This document shows, piece by piece, positions 51,458 to 60,921 of a stretch of DNA of 64,000 nt. Positions within the stretch are counted from its first letter, which is position 1; each line of letters starts with the position of its first letter. The translations under genes were made by a program, and so were the position numbers. The notes under the pieces are model-generated. The model ran no database searches. It worked only from the letters and a program-made list of their open reading frames with translations, and was not told the origin of the DNA. The DNA comes from Bacteroides sp. 51 (GTDB lineage Bacteria; Bacteroidota; Bacteroidia; Bacteroidales; Bacteroidaceae), in assembly GCF_010500965.1 (NCBI RefSeq), contig NZ_QVMI01000011.1, forward strand, positions 72,085-136,084. The letters run 5' to 3'.

Positions 51458-53062
51458 ATGAAAAAGAATTTTATAACGTATATTTCAATCGCGTTCCTGT
51501 GTGTAGCCACCAGTTCCTGCGAAGACTACCTGAATACTACTCCTCCGGATAAAGCCTCTCCCGACACATTCCTCAAGGATATGGAACAGGCACAAAGCTT
51601 GTTGGCAGGTGTTTACAACTGCTTCTATGATGAGGGCGCAGGCTACATCAACCCCTATACCTACGAAAACATGTCCGACAACTCCTACAACCCCAACACA
51701 TGGGAGTACTCGGCCGAGTTTGCCAAAGGTACCCAGACGGCAAGTAGCCACCTGGCCGAATATAAGTGGCGGAAAGACTGGCAGGCTATTTCCCGTGCCA
51801 ATTCTTTGTTGCGCGGATTGGCCATCAACAGTTCACTTACCGGCGTAGAAAAGAATAAACTAACAGCCGAGAGTCGCTTCTTGCGGGCTTACTTTTATTT
51901 CGACCTGGTAAGTTTCTACGGACGGGTGCCTTTGCTTGACGAAAACTCTCCGCTGGAAGATCCTGCACGCGAAGAACTATCCAAGGTCCTGACCTTTATT
52001 CATGAAGATATTGATTTTGCCATCGAACACCTGCCGCATGCCTTTGGCGGAGAATCGGCCAACAAAGGAGCTGCCTATATGCTTAAGATGCGTGTGGCAC
52101 AATATGAATACGATCATGCCACGGTGATTGCCTCTGCCAAAGCCATTAAAGCATTGGGATATTCACTCTATGATAACTTCACGAATCTTTTCCTTGAAAA
52201 GGGAATTGACGATGCATCTAATCACGAGGTTATCTTTAAAGTCAACTATGCAACCGACCTTCGGAGTAGCGGTATGACTATGCTTTGGTATCACTGGGCA
52301 TCTTTTCAGACACTGCTTCCTGTCGTAGAGAGTTTCTTTACTGCCAACGGACTACCTATTAAGGATATAGATATTGATGGCGGTGGTTCTATACTGAAAG
52401 ACCCCATGTATGATCCGGATCATCCGTTCCTTAACCGCGACCCGCGCCTGCATCTGTCTATTCTTTGCCCGGGCTACGAATACCGTTTGGATGCTCAATC
52501 CCGTTATCAAGCCAATTGGGTACCCGCAAGCTGGGGTAATAACACCGGATTTCGTCCGAAGAAAGGTGCAGACGTAGAACTGGCAAATACCAATAACGAT
52601 GGTACCGATAAGATTTACATGCGCTACGGCGAGGTACTTCTGGCATGGGCCGAGTCGGAAAATGAATTGAATGGTCCGGCGGGCGCGTATCCGTTGATTG
52701 ATGAGTTACGCAACCGTGTTGGTATGATTACGCTCAGCGCTTCACTGCCCAACCTCAACAAGAACACCATGCGCGAACTAATCCGCAACGAACGCCGCGT
52801 GGAACTCTTCAACGAAGGCCAGCGCTGGCACGACATCCGCCGTTGGAAGATTGCCGAAAAGGTAATGGTAGACGGTGTTGGACTAGACGTGACCAAGATG
52901 AAAACATACACCAACGGAAACGTAAGCGATACCTGGCAGTATGTACCGATGGTTATTGACAGACGGTCGTTCAATAAAGACCGCGACTATTTGTGGCCTA
53001 TTCCCCAGAAGGAGATCAATGCCAATAAACAGATGGAAGGTGATCAAAACCCTGGCTATTAA
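51458..53062 (+). CDS. SusD/RagB family glycan-binding lipoprotein
   Basis: This is the surface lid and ligand-binding partner of SusC. It has 534 aa with lipoprotein signal ISIAFLCVATSSC (Cys near 21) followed by EDYLNTTPPDKASPDTF, a standard SusD start. The TPR-like helical core has ADNSLL-type segments (ISRANSLLRGLAI, AESRFLRAYFYFDLVSFYG). The C-terminal signature ELIRNERRVELFNEGQRWHD is followed by LWPIPQKEINANKQMEGDQN. It is intact although its SusC partner is interrupted. Ligand unknown; nearby enzymes suggest a sulfated, galactose-containing glycan. Confidence 0.93.
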   Translation: MKKNFITYISIAFLCVATSSCEDYLNTTPPDKASPDTFLKDMEQAQSLLAGVYNCFYDEGAGYINPYTYENMSDNSYNPNTWEYSAEFAKGTQTASSHLAEYKWRKDWQAISRANSLLRGLAINSSLTGVEKNKLTAESRFLRAYFYFDLVSFYGRVPLLDENSPLEDPAREELSKVLTFIHEDIDFAIEHLPHAFGGESANKGAAYMLKMRVAQYEYDHATVIASAKAIKALGYSLYDNFTNLFLEKGIDDASNHEVIFKVNYATDLRSSGMTMLWYHWASFQTLLPVVESFFTANGLPIKDIDIDGGGSILKDPMYDPDHPFLNRDPRLHLSILCPGYEYRLDAQSRYQANWVPASWGNNTGFRPKKGADVELANTNNDGTDKIYMRYGEVLLAWAESENELNGPAGAYPLIDELRNRVGMITLSASLPNLNKNTMRELIRNERRVELFNEGQRWHDIRRWKIAEKVMVDGVGLDVTKMKTYTNGNVSDTWQYVPMVIDRRSFNKDRDYLWPIPQKEINANKQMEGDQNPGY

Positions 53063-53083
53063 CCTGTAATATAAGCATACGAT

Positions 53084-54196
53084 ATGAAAAAGATAATAAA
53101 TTGCATCGCTCTCTTAACCGTCATCCTACTTGTTGGATGCGAAGATGATGTCAAATATGTGAACCCCACCTGGGCACGCCAGGTCTTCCCCGAAGAAGGA
53201 TCGACCGTAAAGATAGACTTCTTTAAACCCGACGAGATACAACCCTTCGTGTGGGAAGTGCGGCCTAACTCAACCTATAAAGTCTACTTCGATGTAGATA
53301 TGCACTTCGAGAATGCAGTTGAGTTCGATATGGGCAACGCCACCGATACCCTCAAAATCCGGAACGAAGAACTACTTGAAACCCTGCGCACCGTATGGCC
53401 CGATTTCGGTAGCATCAAACGCTTCTTCTGGAAGGTAGAACAAAACACCAATGGCAAGATAGAAACCAGTTGGAGATACTTCAGCGCCATGCTTTCCATT
53501 GAAAGTTTTATCGATGCCCGCGATGGCGAACGCTACGAGGCCCGTCAGTTTGTAATGGAAGACGGCTCACTGATTACCATTATGGCCGAGAACCTCAGGG
53601 CTAAGGTGTATGCCGATGGCGAAGCGCTTCCATTCCCGGCCAGAGTTGCCATAACAGGCAACACCGTATTCGACTATAAAGCCGGAGGATACTACTCCTG
53701 GCAAACCGCCGTGCGGGTAACCTGGGACGAAGCTAAAGCGGCTTCGCTTGACGGAAAACCCATCCAGGGCATTTGTCCCGATGGCTGGCATGTGCCTTCT
53801 TATAGCGAGTTCGTTAAACTGCGCGAACATATCGGCCGGTGGGATACAGGTTTGAAAATGAAAGACCCTTCATTCTGGAGAACAACAAGCGAGGTCACTA
53901 ACAGTTCCAAAATGAATGTTATAGCCAGTGGCTATTACTGGCGCGAGGATTCGGAAGCGTTATTCAACTGGTTTGAGTCTGCTGATATGCCGGTATCCGG
54001 CTTCTGGACATCAACCCCTCGCCTGAAAGGCATAGAATACTCCTGGGGAGATATTGCGCTGGATGATGAGCGCGACAGAGCTACGGTGATGACCTTCTAC
54101 GATGATGCTGCCGAAGCTAACATACAGGCTTACGGAATTGTGCCCGGTGGAGAGAACCGCCACTATCCGATAAGATGTATTATGAATGACCTGTAA
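53084..54196 (+). CDS. FISUMP-domain lipoprotein in the SusE/F position
   Basis: A 370-aa lipoprotein (ALLTVILLVGCEDD, Cys near 19). Residues about 20-145 are a beta-sandwich region like SusE/SusF modules (SFIDARDGERYEARQF marks its end). The C-terminal half has the FISUMP pattern: MAENLRAKVYADGEALPFPA, then ICPDGWHVPSYSEFVKLREH, GFWTSTPRLKG and RHYPIRCIMN, ending in the conserved RC. It lies 21 bp after susD and is probably a surface protein helping glycan capture. FISUMP function itself is not established. Confidence 0.82.
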   Translation: MKKIINCIALLTVILLVGCEDDVKYVNPTWARQVFPEEGSTVKIDFFKPDEIQPFVWEVRPNSTYKVYFDVDMHFENAVEFDMGNATDTLKIRNEELLETLRTVWPDFGSIKRFFWKVEQNTNGKIETSWRYFSAMLSIESFIDARDGERYEARQFVMEDGSLITIMAENLRAKVYADGEALPFPARVAITGNTVFDYKAGGYYSWQTAVRVTWDEAKAASLDGKPIQGICPDGWHVPSYSEFVKLREHIGRWDTGLKMKDPSFWRTTSEVTNSSKMNVIASGYYWREDSEALFNWFESADMPVSGFWTSTPRLKGIEYSWGDIALDDERDRATVMTFYDDAAEANIQAYGIVPGGENRHYPIRCIMNDL

Positions 54197-54222
54197 TAAT
54201 CTGATTTAAACTTTGAACTACA

Positions 54223-55929
54223 ATGAAAATGTATAGTATTTTACTTATGTCACTCCTGTCCATGCAGTTATTGACCGCATGCGACGATAACAATAATGAT
54301 TCCCCGCTACCACCGGTAGAAGAGGAAGTATCCTACCCGAACCGCTATTACATTGACCCCGAAAACGGAGCGTATTATAATACCGGACATTCGCCATCGC
54401 AAGCATGGGAAAGCATGGATCGTTTTACGGAACGTACATGGGGTCCCGGCGATACCATTCTGATTAAACGCGGAACGGTTTACGAAGGGCAACTCGTATT
54501 GAAAGGCAGCGGCGCTCCCGGCAAACCGATCGTGCTGGGTTCGTATGGCGACGAAAGTCTGCCCCTGCCCGAGATTCGTACAGGGGGTAAAAAGCCTGAG
54601 TCTATCCTTATCCGTAACGTAGAGTATTGGGAAGTACACGACTTGAAGGTAACCAATAAAGGCGAAGAAGAGGTGCCCAAGATTGTTGGTATACAACTCA
54701 CCGCCGAGAACATACCTGGTGGCGTAATGAACCACATCCATATTAAACGTTGCGTGATTGAAGATGTATACGGAACCCTTACCCACAATATCGGTGGAGG
54801 AGGAGCAGGCTTGTTCTTGTATAATATCATAAACAGTGCCACACCGTCTTCTTTCAATGATATCCTGATTGAAGATTGTAAGTTTATCAATATCCAACGC
54901 GACGGTATTATTGCTTACATCGCCGATGGTGACCGGAGTATGCGCAAGGCGAATACAAACTATGTGATCCGTGGGAATACCTTCGAAGGTATACCGGGCG
55001 ACCAGATCGTGGTAATCGGTTGCGACGGCGCTATCGTAGAGCATAACATCGTGCGCAAGTGCGCCATGGGCGGATTCTCGCCCGAAGGTTCCGACTTCCG
55101 TGCCGAGGCTTCTGCTGCCATCTGGAACATCCATAGCGATAACACGATTTTCCGCTACAACATCGTGCAGGATATGAAAGCCACGTGGGACGGACAGGCA
55201 TTCGACTGCGACCAGAACTGCGTGAACACCCTGTTCGAGTACAACATCTCTTACAACAACGTGGGCGGATTCTTCCTGCTTTGCCCCCTGGATGCCTACT
55301 TTAATAAAGGCTATGCCGAGCACAGCGGAACGATTGTACGCTATAACATCAGTATCAACGACGGATTGCGCGATTACGTGAAGGAAAACGGCGACATTCA
55401 CGCTCCGAGTATTGATATTTCGGGACGTGTGAAGGATGCGCATTTCTATAACAATACCATCATCAAAACCAAATCGGCCACACAGAATATGGACAATACA
55501 GCCATTGCCTTTGCCGATTATATGAATCTGCCGAAGTCGCTGACCTTCTCCAACAATATCTTCTACAACACCACAGGCGTGGCCAATCCTTTCTACAGGG
55601 TAGCTAGCGGTGAGTTTAAAGAAAATGTGGGTGTGGTGATGCAAAACAACCTGATCTACGGATATTCCAATGAACTTCCCGGAACAGGTGAGTACAACAC
55701 GGGCAATATCAACGCAGACCCTAAGTTTGTCCGTTTGATAGAGGACTTCATAAAGAATAACGATTTGATCGATAAACAGGAGATACTCGACGGATTGAAA
55801 CTCGCTACAGGATCGCCATGTATCGGTGCCGGAGCGGCAGTGAACGACGGAGGTTTCTTCCCCATCACCAACGACTTCTGGGGAAGCCCTGTAGGTAATA
55901 ACAAAAACATTGGTGCATATAACCATTAA
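54223..55929 (+). CDS. right-handed parallel beta-helix lipoprotein
   Basis: A 568-aa lipoprotein (SLLSMQLLTACDDNNND, Cys near 20). After RYYIDPENGAYYNTGHSPSQ and a segment GDTILIKRGTVYEGQLVLKG, the chain carries many short turns of the pectate-lyase-like helix, visible as repeated N-aromatic steps (HIHIKRCVIEDVYG, VIRGNTFEGIPGDQ, IFRYNIVQDMK, FEYNISYNN, HFYNNTIIKT). These folds are typical of polysaccharide lyases and epimerases; a catalytic centre cannot be assigned. It probably cleaves or modifies the PUL substrate at the surface. A 551-codon antisense frame over it is a shadow. Confidence 0.85.
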   Translation: MKMYSILLMSLLSMQLLTACDDNNNDSPLPPVEEEVSYPNRYYIDPENGAYYNTGHSPSQAWESMDRFTERTWGPGDTILIKRGTVYEGQLVLKGSGAPGKPIVLGSYGDESLPLPEIRTGGKKPESILIRNVEYWEVHDLKVTNKGEEEVPKIVGIQLTAENIPGGVMNHIHIKRCVIEDVYGTLTHNIGGGGAGLFLYNIINSATPSSFNDILIEDCKFINIQRDGIIAYIADGDRSMRKANTNYVIRGNTFEGIPGDQIVVIGCDGAIVEHNIVRKCAMGGFSPEGSDFRAEASAAIWNIHSDNTIFRYNIVQDMKATWDGQAFDCDQNCVNTLFEYNISYNNVGGFFLLCPLDAYFNKGYAEHSGTIVRYNISINDGLRDYVKENGDIHAPSIDISGRVKDAHFYNNTIIKTKSATQNMDNTAIAFADYMNLPKSLTFSNNIFYNTTGVANPFYRVASGEFKENVGVVMQNNLIYGYSNELPGTGEYNTGNINADPKFVRLIEDFIKNNDLIDKQEILDGLKLATGSPCIGAGAAVNDGGFFPITNDFWGSPVGNNKNIGAYNH

Positions 55930-55941
55930 AACAGGAATGCC

Positions 55942-58083
55942 ATGAAGAAAATAATAAAACATCTTGGCCTTGCAGCCGGCCTTATGCTTGCCATACTGTT
56001 TGGTTGCGATAATGATAATAACTTCTATGAAGTAGGACGCCAGCAGGTATTCCTGTCTTATCCTTCGAACGATACCCTCTGGGTGCTCGACTACCAGAAA
56101 CCCGATACGCTTTACCGTTTCATGTGGGAAACCAAGCGTGAGTATATCTATTACGACCTGATGTTCGGTCTGGATGCCGACTTCTCCGGGAAGACCGCTG
56201 TGGTTCCGACAGGAATCAAACGTGATAACTATTACACCACTATGGTGCTGGATTCCATCCTGAGCTCAATGGACATCGGAATCGGCGAGAAGAAAGACAT
56301 CTACTGGACAGTCAATGTACTCGACCCCGAAGCGGGCTGGTGCGATGATGTACGGAAGATATCCATCACCCGTTGCGACCTGCCGGCCAATGTGATTATG
56401 CTATCGGAACCGGGCGCACAGGCGGAGGTAGGTTTGAATAAGGAGGAGCCCGAAGGATTGGTCACATTCAGTTGGGATTGCAAGACGGAAGTCAAAGACT
56501 ATACGCTCTTCCTGAGCTTCAACGAAGAGTTTGAAAGTCCGATAGAGATAAAGTGCGGATCGTCTAAGAGCTACGACTTTACTGCCGGATACCTGGATAA
56601 CCTGATGAAGGATCAGGGGGCGGAGTTGGGCGAGAGCACTCCGGTATATTGGAAAGTAACCGGCACCGGTACCTCGACTAACCCGATTGAGAACAGCGCT
56701 GTGCGCGAGATATCTATAAAACGCTTTACCCGCGATCCGGTGCAGATTGCCTTATTATCGCCCGAAGCTGGCAGCACGGTGTTGCTTGAAGTGGAGCAGG
56801 CCGACGAAATGTTCGAGTTTAAATGGGCGTGCGATACCACAGGGGTATCTTTCCAGATCAAACTCTATGATGTGGAGCTGGGCGCGGTTGAGATGTTTGA
56901 TGCCGGAGAGAATACATCCTTCGCTATCTCGCAGGCCGATATGGATTTGTTATTGGAACAGAAGTACGAAATGGTAGCTTCGCAAAAGAAGAAAATGCGT
57001 TGGGAGGTGATTCCTAGTGACCCGTTGCGTGCTGTATCCGAGACGGTGGGTGAGTTTACGATTCGTCGTTTCGCTGCCATGTTGGCTGCACAACCTATCA
57101 CCCTGATTACTGCTCCAACGGATGGAACGGCGTATGCCTTATCTTATTCGACACCGGATGCCGTACTGTCTTCGCTTAGCTGGGATTGCGGGGCAAGAAA
57201 TGTAACGTATGCGCTGGAATACAGCTTGAACGCTGATATGAGTCAGTCGAAGATCAAACCCTTCACCATGAATAAGTCCGTGGACTTTACGCATGCTTTA
57301 CTGGATGAGGCGCTTACGGATGTAGGTGCTGCATACCTCACCAAGAAGCTCTACTGGCGTATCACGACTACGGTAAGTGTAAGCACGGAGCCAACCGAAA
57401 TCCGCAGTCTGAACCTGTCTGGTATGCTGAAACCTTTTGTTGACCGTCGCGACGCTGCCAGTCCCGAAACGTATAATGTGGTGAAGATCGGTAATGACTT
57501 CTGGATGGCAGAGAATATGCGCGCCAGAACATACAGTGATGGCACGGCCTTTACTACCGTCGATCTGGATGTACGCGAATACCTGGGTGGAGCCGTAAGC
57601 GATCCGAAATTAATCGGGGTGTATTATACCTGGCCTACAGCGTTGCGCAACTATGACCAGGCAGGAGCGAGCGAAACAACCATCATTCAGGGAATCTGTC
57701 CCGATGGCTGGCACATCTCTACGATGAAGGAATGGAAGGACTTAATAGCCCTTTATCCCGGAGGAGCAGCCGCCGAAGTGAAGAAGCCGGGTTATTGGCA
57801 GGATGCCAGTGCTACGACAAACAGTTCGGGACTATCCGTGGTGCCGGGTGGACAATACTGGCATGGTAACTACGGTGGTGATCCGGATGGCGCAGGCAAA
57901 GACGGCAAAGCCGGTTTCTGGACGACAACCGTAGGTTCCGCAGCAACCTCCGCTTATATGTACGAGGTCTTTAATGACCGCTGGAACCCTGACCCGTGGG
58001 CGTATAATGCCCGTCCGTGGAGCGAAGGTGACGGCACAGCATCCAAAGCGATAAATGTACGCTGTGTGAGGACGCAGGACTAA
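55942..58083 (+). CDS. large SusE/F-like protein with C-terminal FISUMP domain
   Basis: A 713-aa lipoprotein (LAAGLMLAILFGCDND, Cys near 22) with repeated beta-sandwich modules of about 100 residues. Each carries a phrase such as FMWETKREYIYYDLMFGLDA, FSWDCKTEVKDYTLFLSFNE, FKWACDTTGVSFQIKLYDVE or LSWDCGARNVTYALEYSLNA, so four modules follow in tandem. The last 190 residues are FISUMP (MAENMRARTYSDGTAFTTVD, ICPDGWHISTMKEWKDLIAL, GFWTTTVGS, NVRCVRTQD). It appears to be a multi-module surface glycan-binding protein related to the 53084 gene, starting 12 bp after the beta-helix gene. Confidence 0.82.
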   Translation: MKKIIKHLGLAAGLMLAILFGCDNDNNFYEVGRQQVFLSYPSNDTLWVLDYQKPDTLYRFMWETKREYIYYDLMFGLDADFSGKTAVVPTGIKRDNYYTTMVLDSILSSMDIGIGEKKDIYWTVNVLDPEAGWCDDVRKISITRCDLPANVIMLSEPGAQAEVGLNKEEPEGLVTFSWDCKTEVKDYTLFLSFNEEFESPIEIKCGSSKSYDFTAGYLDNLMKDQGAELGESTPVYWKVTGTGTSTNPIENSAVREISIKRFTRDPVQIALLSPEAGSTVLLEVEQADEMFEFKWACDTTGVSFQIKLYDVELGAVEMFDAGENTSFAISQADMDLLLEQKYEMVASQKKKMRWEVIPSDPLRAVSETVGEFTIRRFAAMLAAQPITLITAPTDGTAYALSYSTPDAVLSSLSWDCGARNVTYALEYSLNADMSQSKIKPFTMNKSVDFTHALLDEALTDVGAAYLTKKLYWRITTTVSVSTEPTEIRSLNLSGMLKPFVDRRDAASPETYNVVKIGNDFWMAENMRARTYSDGTAFTTVDLDVREYLGGAVSDPKLIGVYYTWPTALRNYDQAGASETTIIQGICPDGWHISTMKEWKDLIALYPGGAAAEVKKPGYWQDASATTNSSGLSVVPGGQYWHGNYGGDPDGAGKDGKAGFWTTTVGSAATSAYMYEVFNDRWNPDPWAYNARPWSEGDGTASKAINVRCVRTQD

Positions 58084-58135
58084 AATAGTTTTCAGGATAG
58101 CAAGAGGGTAACAAAAAAGAAAGTTGTTATCGTAG

Positions 58136-58155
58136 GGGCGGTTCGTGAACCGCCC
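58136..58155. repeat. single REP-like palindrome, copy 4 (one substitution)
   Basis: GGGCGGTTCGTGAACCGCCC differs from the other copies by one base at the centre. It is between the FISUMP gene (55942) and the EEP-family gene, with no partner palindrome. Confidence 0.85.
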
Positions 58156-58186
58156 TGAAGCAGTTAGATTAGATTGGATATGTCAT

Positions 58187-58215
58187 TATACCTACCCGAA
58201 GGGGAGGTAGGTATA
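58187..58215. terminator. hairpin TATACCTACC / GGTAGGTATA
   Basis: Ten-bp arms surround a 9-base loop (58187-58196 and 58206-58215). It lies about 45 bp before the EEP-family ATG and could attenuate or separate this gene from the upstream PUL genes. No T tract follows, so its role is uncertain. Confidence 0.4.
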
Positions 58216-58260
58216 TTATATCTCAGAGCAACATACATAATCATTTTAAATAGGTATACC

Positions 58261-59112
58261 ATGAGAAAAACAATTTTAATCCTCAGTCTGGGGCTTTTGC
58301 TTCTTTCCTGTGCAAGTCCCCCGATGGAATTGACCATCATGTCCTTCAACGTCCGTTTTGATAATCCCAACGACGGTTTCAACAGTTGGCCCTACCGCAA
58401 AGACGTAACCATGCGTATGATTCAAAAGCAGAGTCCCGACATCATCGGCACACAGGAAGCTCTGATCAACCAACTTCACGACTTCCGCATCAACCTGCCC
58501 GGGTATAATTACGTCGGGGTAGGCCGGGACGATGGTATGAAGGAAGGCGAACATTGCGTTATCTTCTATAAAAAAGACCGGTTCCGGGAGGTTGAATCCG
58601 GCAATTTCTGGTTAAGCGAAACCCCTGACGTTCCCGGGAAGAAAGGTTGGGACGCCGGATACAACCGGGTAACCACCTGGATTATATTAGAAGACATTGC
58701 CACCCGGAAGCAGCTCTTCTTTATCAACACGCATCTCGATAACGTAGGTCCCGTCGCCCGTCAGGAAGGGGTGAAGCTGCTTCTTAATAAGATTTCTGAA
58801 TTACATAAAGGGCTTCCCGTAGTGTTGACGGGAGATTTTAACTCACCTCCCGGTTCCGAGGTTGTAAGCGATATTACCAATCCGGTGTTGTCTAAACCCT
58901 TGGTACATACTAAAGAGGTGGCACAGGAAACCACCGGTACCTCCTGGACATACCACGGGTATGGCATTCCCGAAGAGGAGCGTCCGTTTATTGATTATAT
59001 TTTTGTCAGTAAGCCGGTCAGTGTTCTGAGTCATCATGTGCTGCCCGAAAAGATGAACGGACAGTACATTTCCGACCATGCTGCGGTAGTGGCCCGGATA
59101 GCAATAAACTAA
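58261..59112 (+). CDS. endonuclease/exonuclease/phosphatase (EEP) family lipoprotein
   Basis: This 283-aa enzyme of the EEP fold has lipoprotein signal LSLGLLLLSCASPP (Cys near 17). Catalytic motifs occur in order: MSFNVRFDNPNDG, IIGTQEAL, INTHLDN, LTGDFNSPPG and ISDHAAVVARI. The frame is open upstream of the ATG, but 58261 is chosen because the signal peptide begins there. Related Bacteroidetes proteins occur in PULs, often with unknown phosphodiester substrates. It may release phosphate-linked groups from the glycan; this is an inference. Confidence 0.85.
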   Translation: MRKTILILSLGLLLLSCASPPMELTIMSFNVRFDNPNDGFNSWPYRKDVTMRMIQKQSPDIIGTQEALINQLHDFRINLPGYNYVGVGRDDGMKEGEHCVIFYKKDRFREVESGNFWLSETPDVPGKKGWDAGYNRVTTWIILEDIATRKQLFFINTHLDNVGPVARQEGVKLLLNKISELHKGLPVVLTGDFNSPPGSEVVSDITNPVLSKPLVHTKEVAQETTGTSWTYHGYGIPEEERPFIDYIFVSKPVSVLSHHVLPEKMNGQYISDHAAVVARIAIN

Positions 59113-59124
59113 TGTATGGCGTCA

Positions 59125-59197
59125 CTGTAGGGGCGGTTCGCGAACCGCCCAATACACAGGAAACCATTTTCGGGCGGTTCGCGAACCGCCCCTACAG
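59125..59197. repeat. REP-like palindrome pair (BIME-like), copy 5, reversed orientation
   Basis: Palindromes at 59131-59150 and 59172-59191 flank a 21-bp spacer (AATACACAGGAAACCATTTT and on) that is the reverse complement of the start of the spacers at 25140 and 29727. The outer ends are CTGTAG and CTACAG. The shorter spacer suggests loss of about 9 bp. It separates the EEP-family and GH35-like genes. Confidence 0.9.
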
Positions 59198-59232
59198 TCA
59201 AATCTCAAAATAATAAATCATTATCCTACCCC

Positions 59233-60900
59233 ATGAAAAAGTTCTTTTATACTCTCCTATTATTAACCGTCTTCCTGTTTGCTAATGCCCAGCAACCCCC
59301 GCAACTGGTGCGCAACAAACACGGGGTTGCCCAACTAATGGTCGATGGAAAACCCTACGTCATGTTGGCGGGTGAGCTGATGAACTCCACTTCGTCTACA
59401 CTCGAAAGCATGGCTCCCGTATGGCAGCGCATGAAGAACCTGAACCTGAACACCCTGCTTCTTTCCGTCTCCTGGGAACAACTGGAGCCTGAAGAGGGGA
59501 AATACGATTTCAGCATAGTGGACGGACTTATCGGTGAAGCCCGCCAACACGACCTGAAACTTGTTTTCCTCTGGTTCGGAAGCTGGAAGAATGGTTCGTC
59601 GGGTTACGCCCCGCATTGGGTGTTGAGGGATACTAAGCGTTTCCCCCGAATGAAGAACAAAGAAGGCGAAAACCGTCCGTATCTTTCCATACTGTCCGAA
59701 GAATTGATGAAGGCCGATGCCCGCGCATACACCGCCTTGATGAACCGCATCAAAGAGATAGACCGCAACGGGCAGACTGTCATTATGTGCCAGATAGAAA
59801 ACGAAGTAGGTTTGCTGGGCGATACCCGCGACCGCTCCGTCCAGGCCGAAAATCAATTCCGTCAGCAAGTTCCTGCCGATCTCATTAAACATCTGCAAAA
59901 GAATGAAAAGCGTATACTTCCCGAAATCATAAACGAGTGGAAAGCCAACGGAAAGAAAACCAACGGGTCGTGGCTGGAACTTTTTGGTAACGGTTGCAAC
60001 CACCTGGCCGATGAGATGTTTATGTCTTGGCACTACGCCCGGTTTATCAATCACGTGGCCACGGAGGGCAAGAAGGCATACAACATTCCGATGTTCGTGA
60101 ATGCATGGATCATCTTCCCCCATGAACCAACGCCGGGGCTTTACCCGAGTGGCGGACCTAACTCACGGATGTTGGATGTGTGGCAGGCCGCCGCTCCGTC
60201 CGTCGACTTCCTGGCTTTCGATAATTACGCGGAGGATTACATTGCGCAATGTCATTTGTATAACCGCAACGGCAATCCGATATTCGTCCCCGAGGCGGTT
60301 GGACTGTGGATGGGCGATAAAGAGAGTGCCCCGGCGAAAGCGTTTTATACGCTGAGCGAGTTTAATGCGCTCGGCTTTGCTCCTTTTGGCATTGACAATG
60401 CCATATATACCGAAAATCATCCCGTGGGAGATGCATACCGGGTGCTCAATAATCTCTTGCCTCTCATCGTAAAAGAGCATGGCACGGGTCAGATGAAGGG
60501 TTTCATGCAGCAGAAAGACCAGAATGAGGTGGTTAGCTTTAAAGATTATGATATTCATATGAACTACCGCTATCCTTACCAGGGTTATGGACTGGTGATT
60601 CGCCTGGCCGATGATGAGTTTCTCGTAGCGGGCAATGGGGCGGATATTTCTTTTCATTCGAAGATAAAATCGCTTCCCGGCGTTAGTTATGGCACTTTGC
60701 AGGAAGGGTATTTCGTAGACGGCGAGTGGAAAACAACCAAGTATCTGGGTGGGGATGAGGCTATGCAGGGTATCGGAGGTATCAAGCTGCCGGGTGTTTA
60801 TCTGTATGAAGATGCCAACCCGAATGCTGTAACCATCGTTAGAGTGAAGCTGATCCCGACCGAAAGCGGCACGTATGGAGAGAAGAATATGGTAGATTAG
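59233..60900 (+). CDS. GH35-like beta-galactosidase family protein (DUF5597)
   Basis: A 555-aa secreted glycosidase (signal peptide KKFFYTLLLLTVFLFANAQ). The TIM barrel spans about 30-370: MAPVWQRMKNLNLNTLLLSV, LVFLWFGSWKNG, MCQIENEVG with the probable acid/base Glu191, AFDNYAEDY, and FVPEAVGLWMGD with the probable nucleophile Glu354. The C-terminal beta domain (about 400-555) matches DUF5597. The fold and residues place it in clan GH-A, closest to GH35. Activity on beta-galactosides is likely, but linkage is not determined. It lies 22 bp before the sulfatase gene. Confidence 0.87.
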   Translation: MKKFFYTLLLLTVFLFANAQQPPQLVRNKHGVAQLMVDGKPYVMLAGELMNSTSSTLESMAPVWQRMKNLNLNTLLLSVSWEQLEPEEGKYDFSIVDGLIGEARQHDLKLVFLWFGSWKNGSSGYAPHWVLRDTKRFPRMKNKEGENRPYLSILSEELMKADARAYTALMNRIKEIDRNGQTVIMCQIENEVGLLGDTRDRSVQAENQFRQQVPADLIKHLQKNEKRILPEIINEWKANGKKTNGSWLELFGNGCNHLADEMFMSWHYARFINHVATEGKKAYNIPMFVNAWIIFPHEPTPGLYPSGGPNSRMLDVWQAAAPSVDFLAFDNYAEDYIAQCHLYNRNGNPIFVPEAVGLWMGDKESAPAKAFYTLSEFNALGFAPFGIDNAIYTENHPVGDAYRVLNNLLPLIVKEHGTGQMKGFMQQKDQNEVVSFKDYDIHMNYRYPYQGYGLVIRLADDEFLVAGNGADISFHSKIKSLPGVSYGTLQEGYFVDGEWKTTKYLGGDEAMQGIGGIKLPGVYLYEDANPNAVTIVRVKLIPTESGTYGEKNMVD

Positions 60901-60921
60901 CGCAATTTTAAAACTTACAAT

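Noticed and set aside
54307-55962. 551-codon open frame on the minus strand across the beta-helix gene
   Set aside because: It lies fully antisense to a well-supported beta-helix lipoprotein with a signal peptide. It has no signal, motif or promoter of its own and arises from the biased codon use of the true gene.
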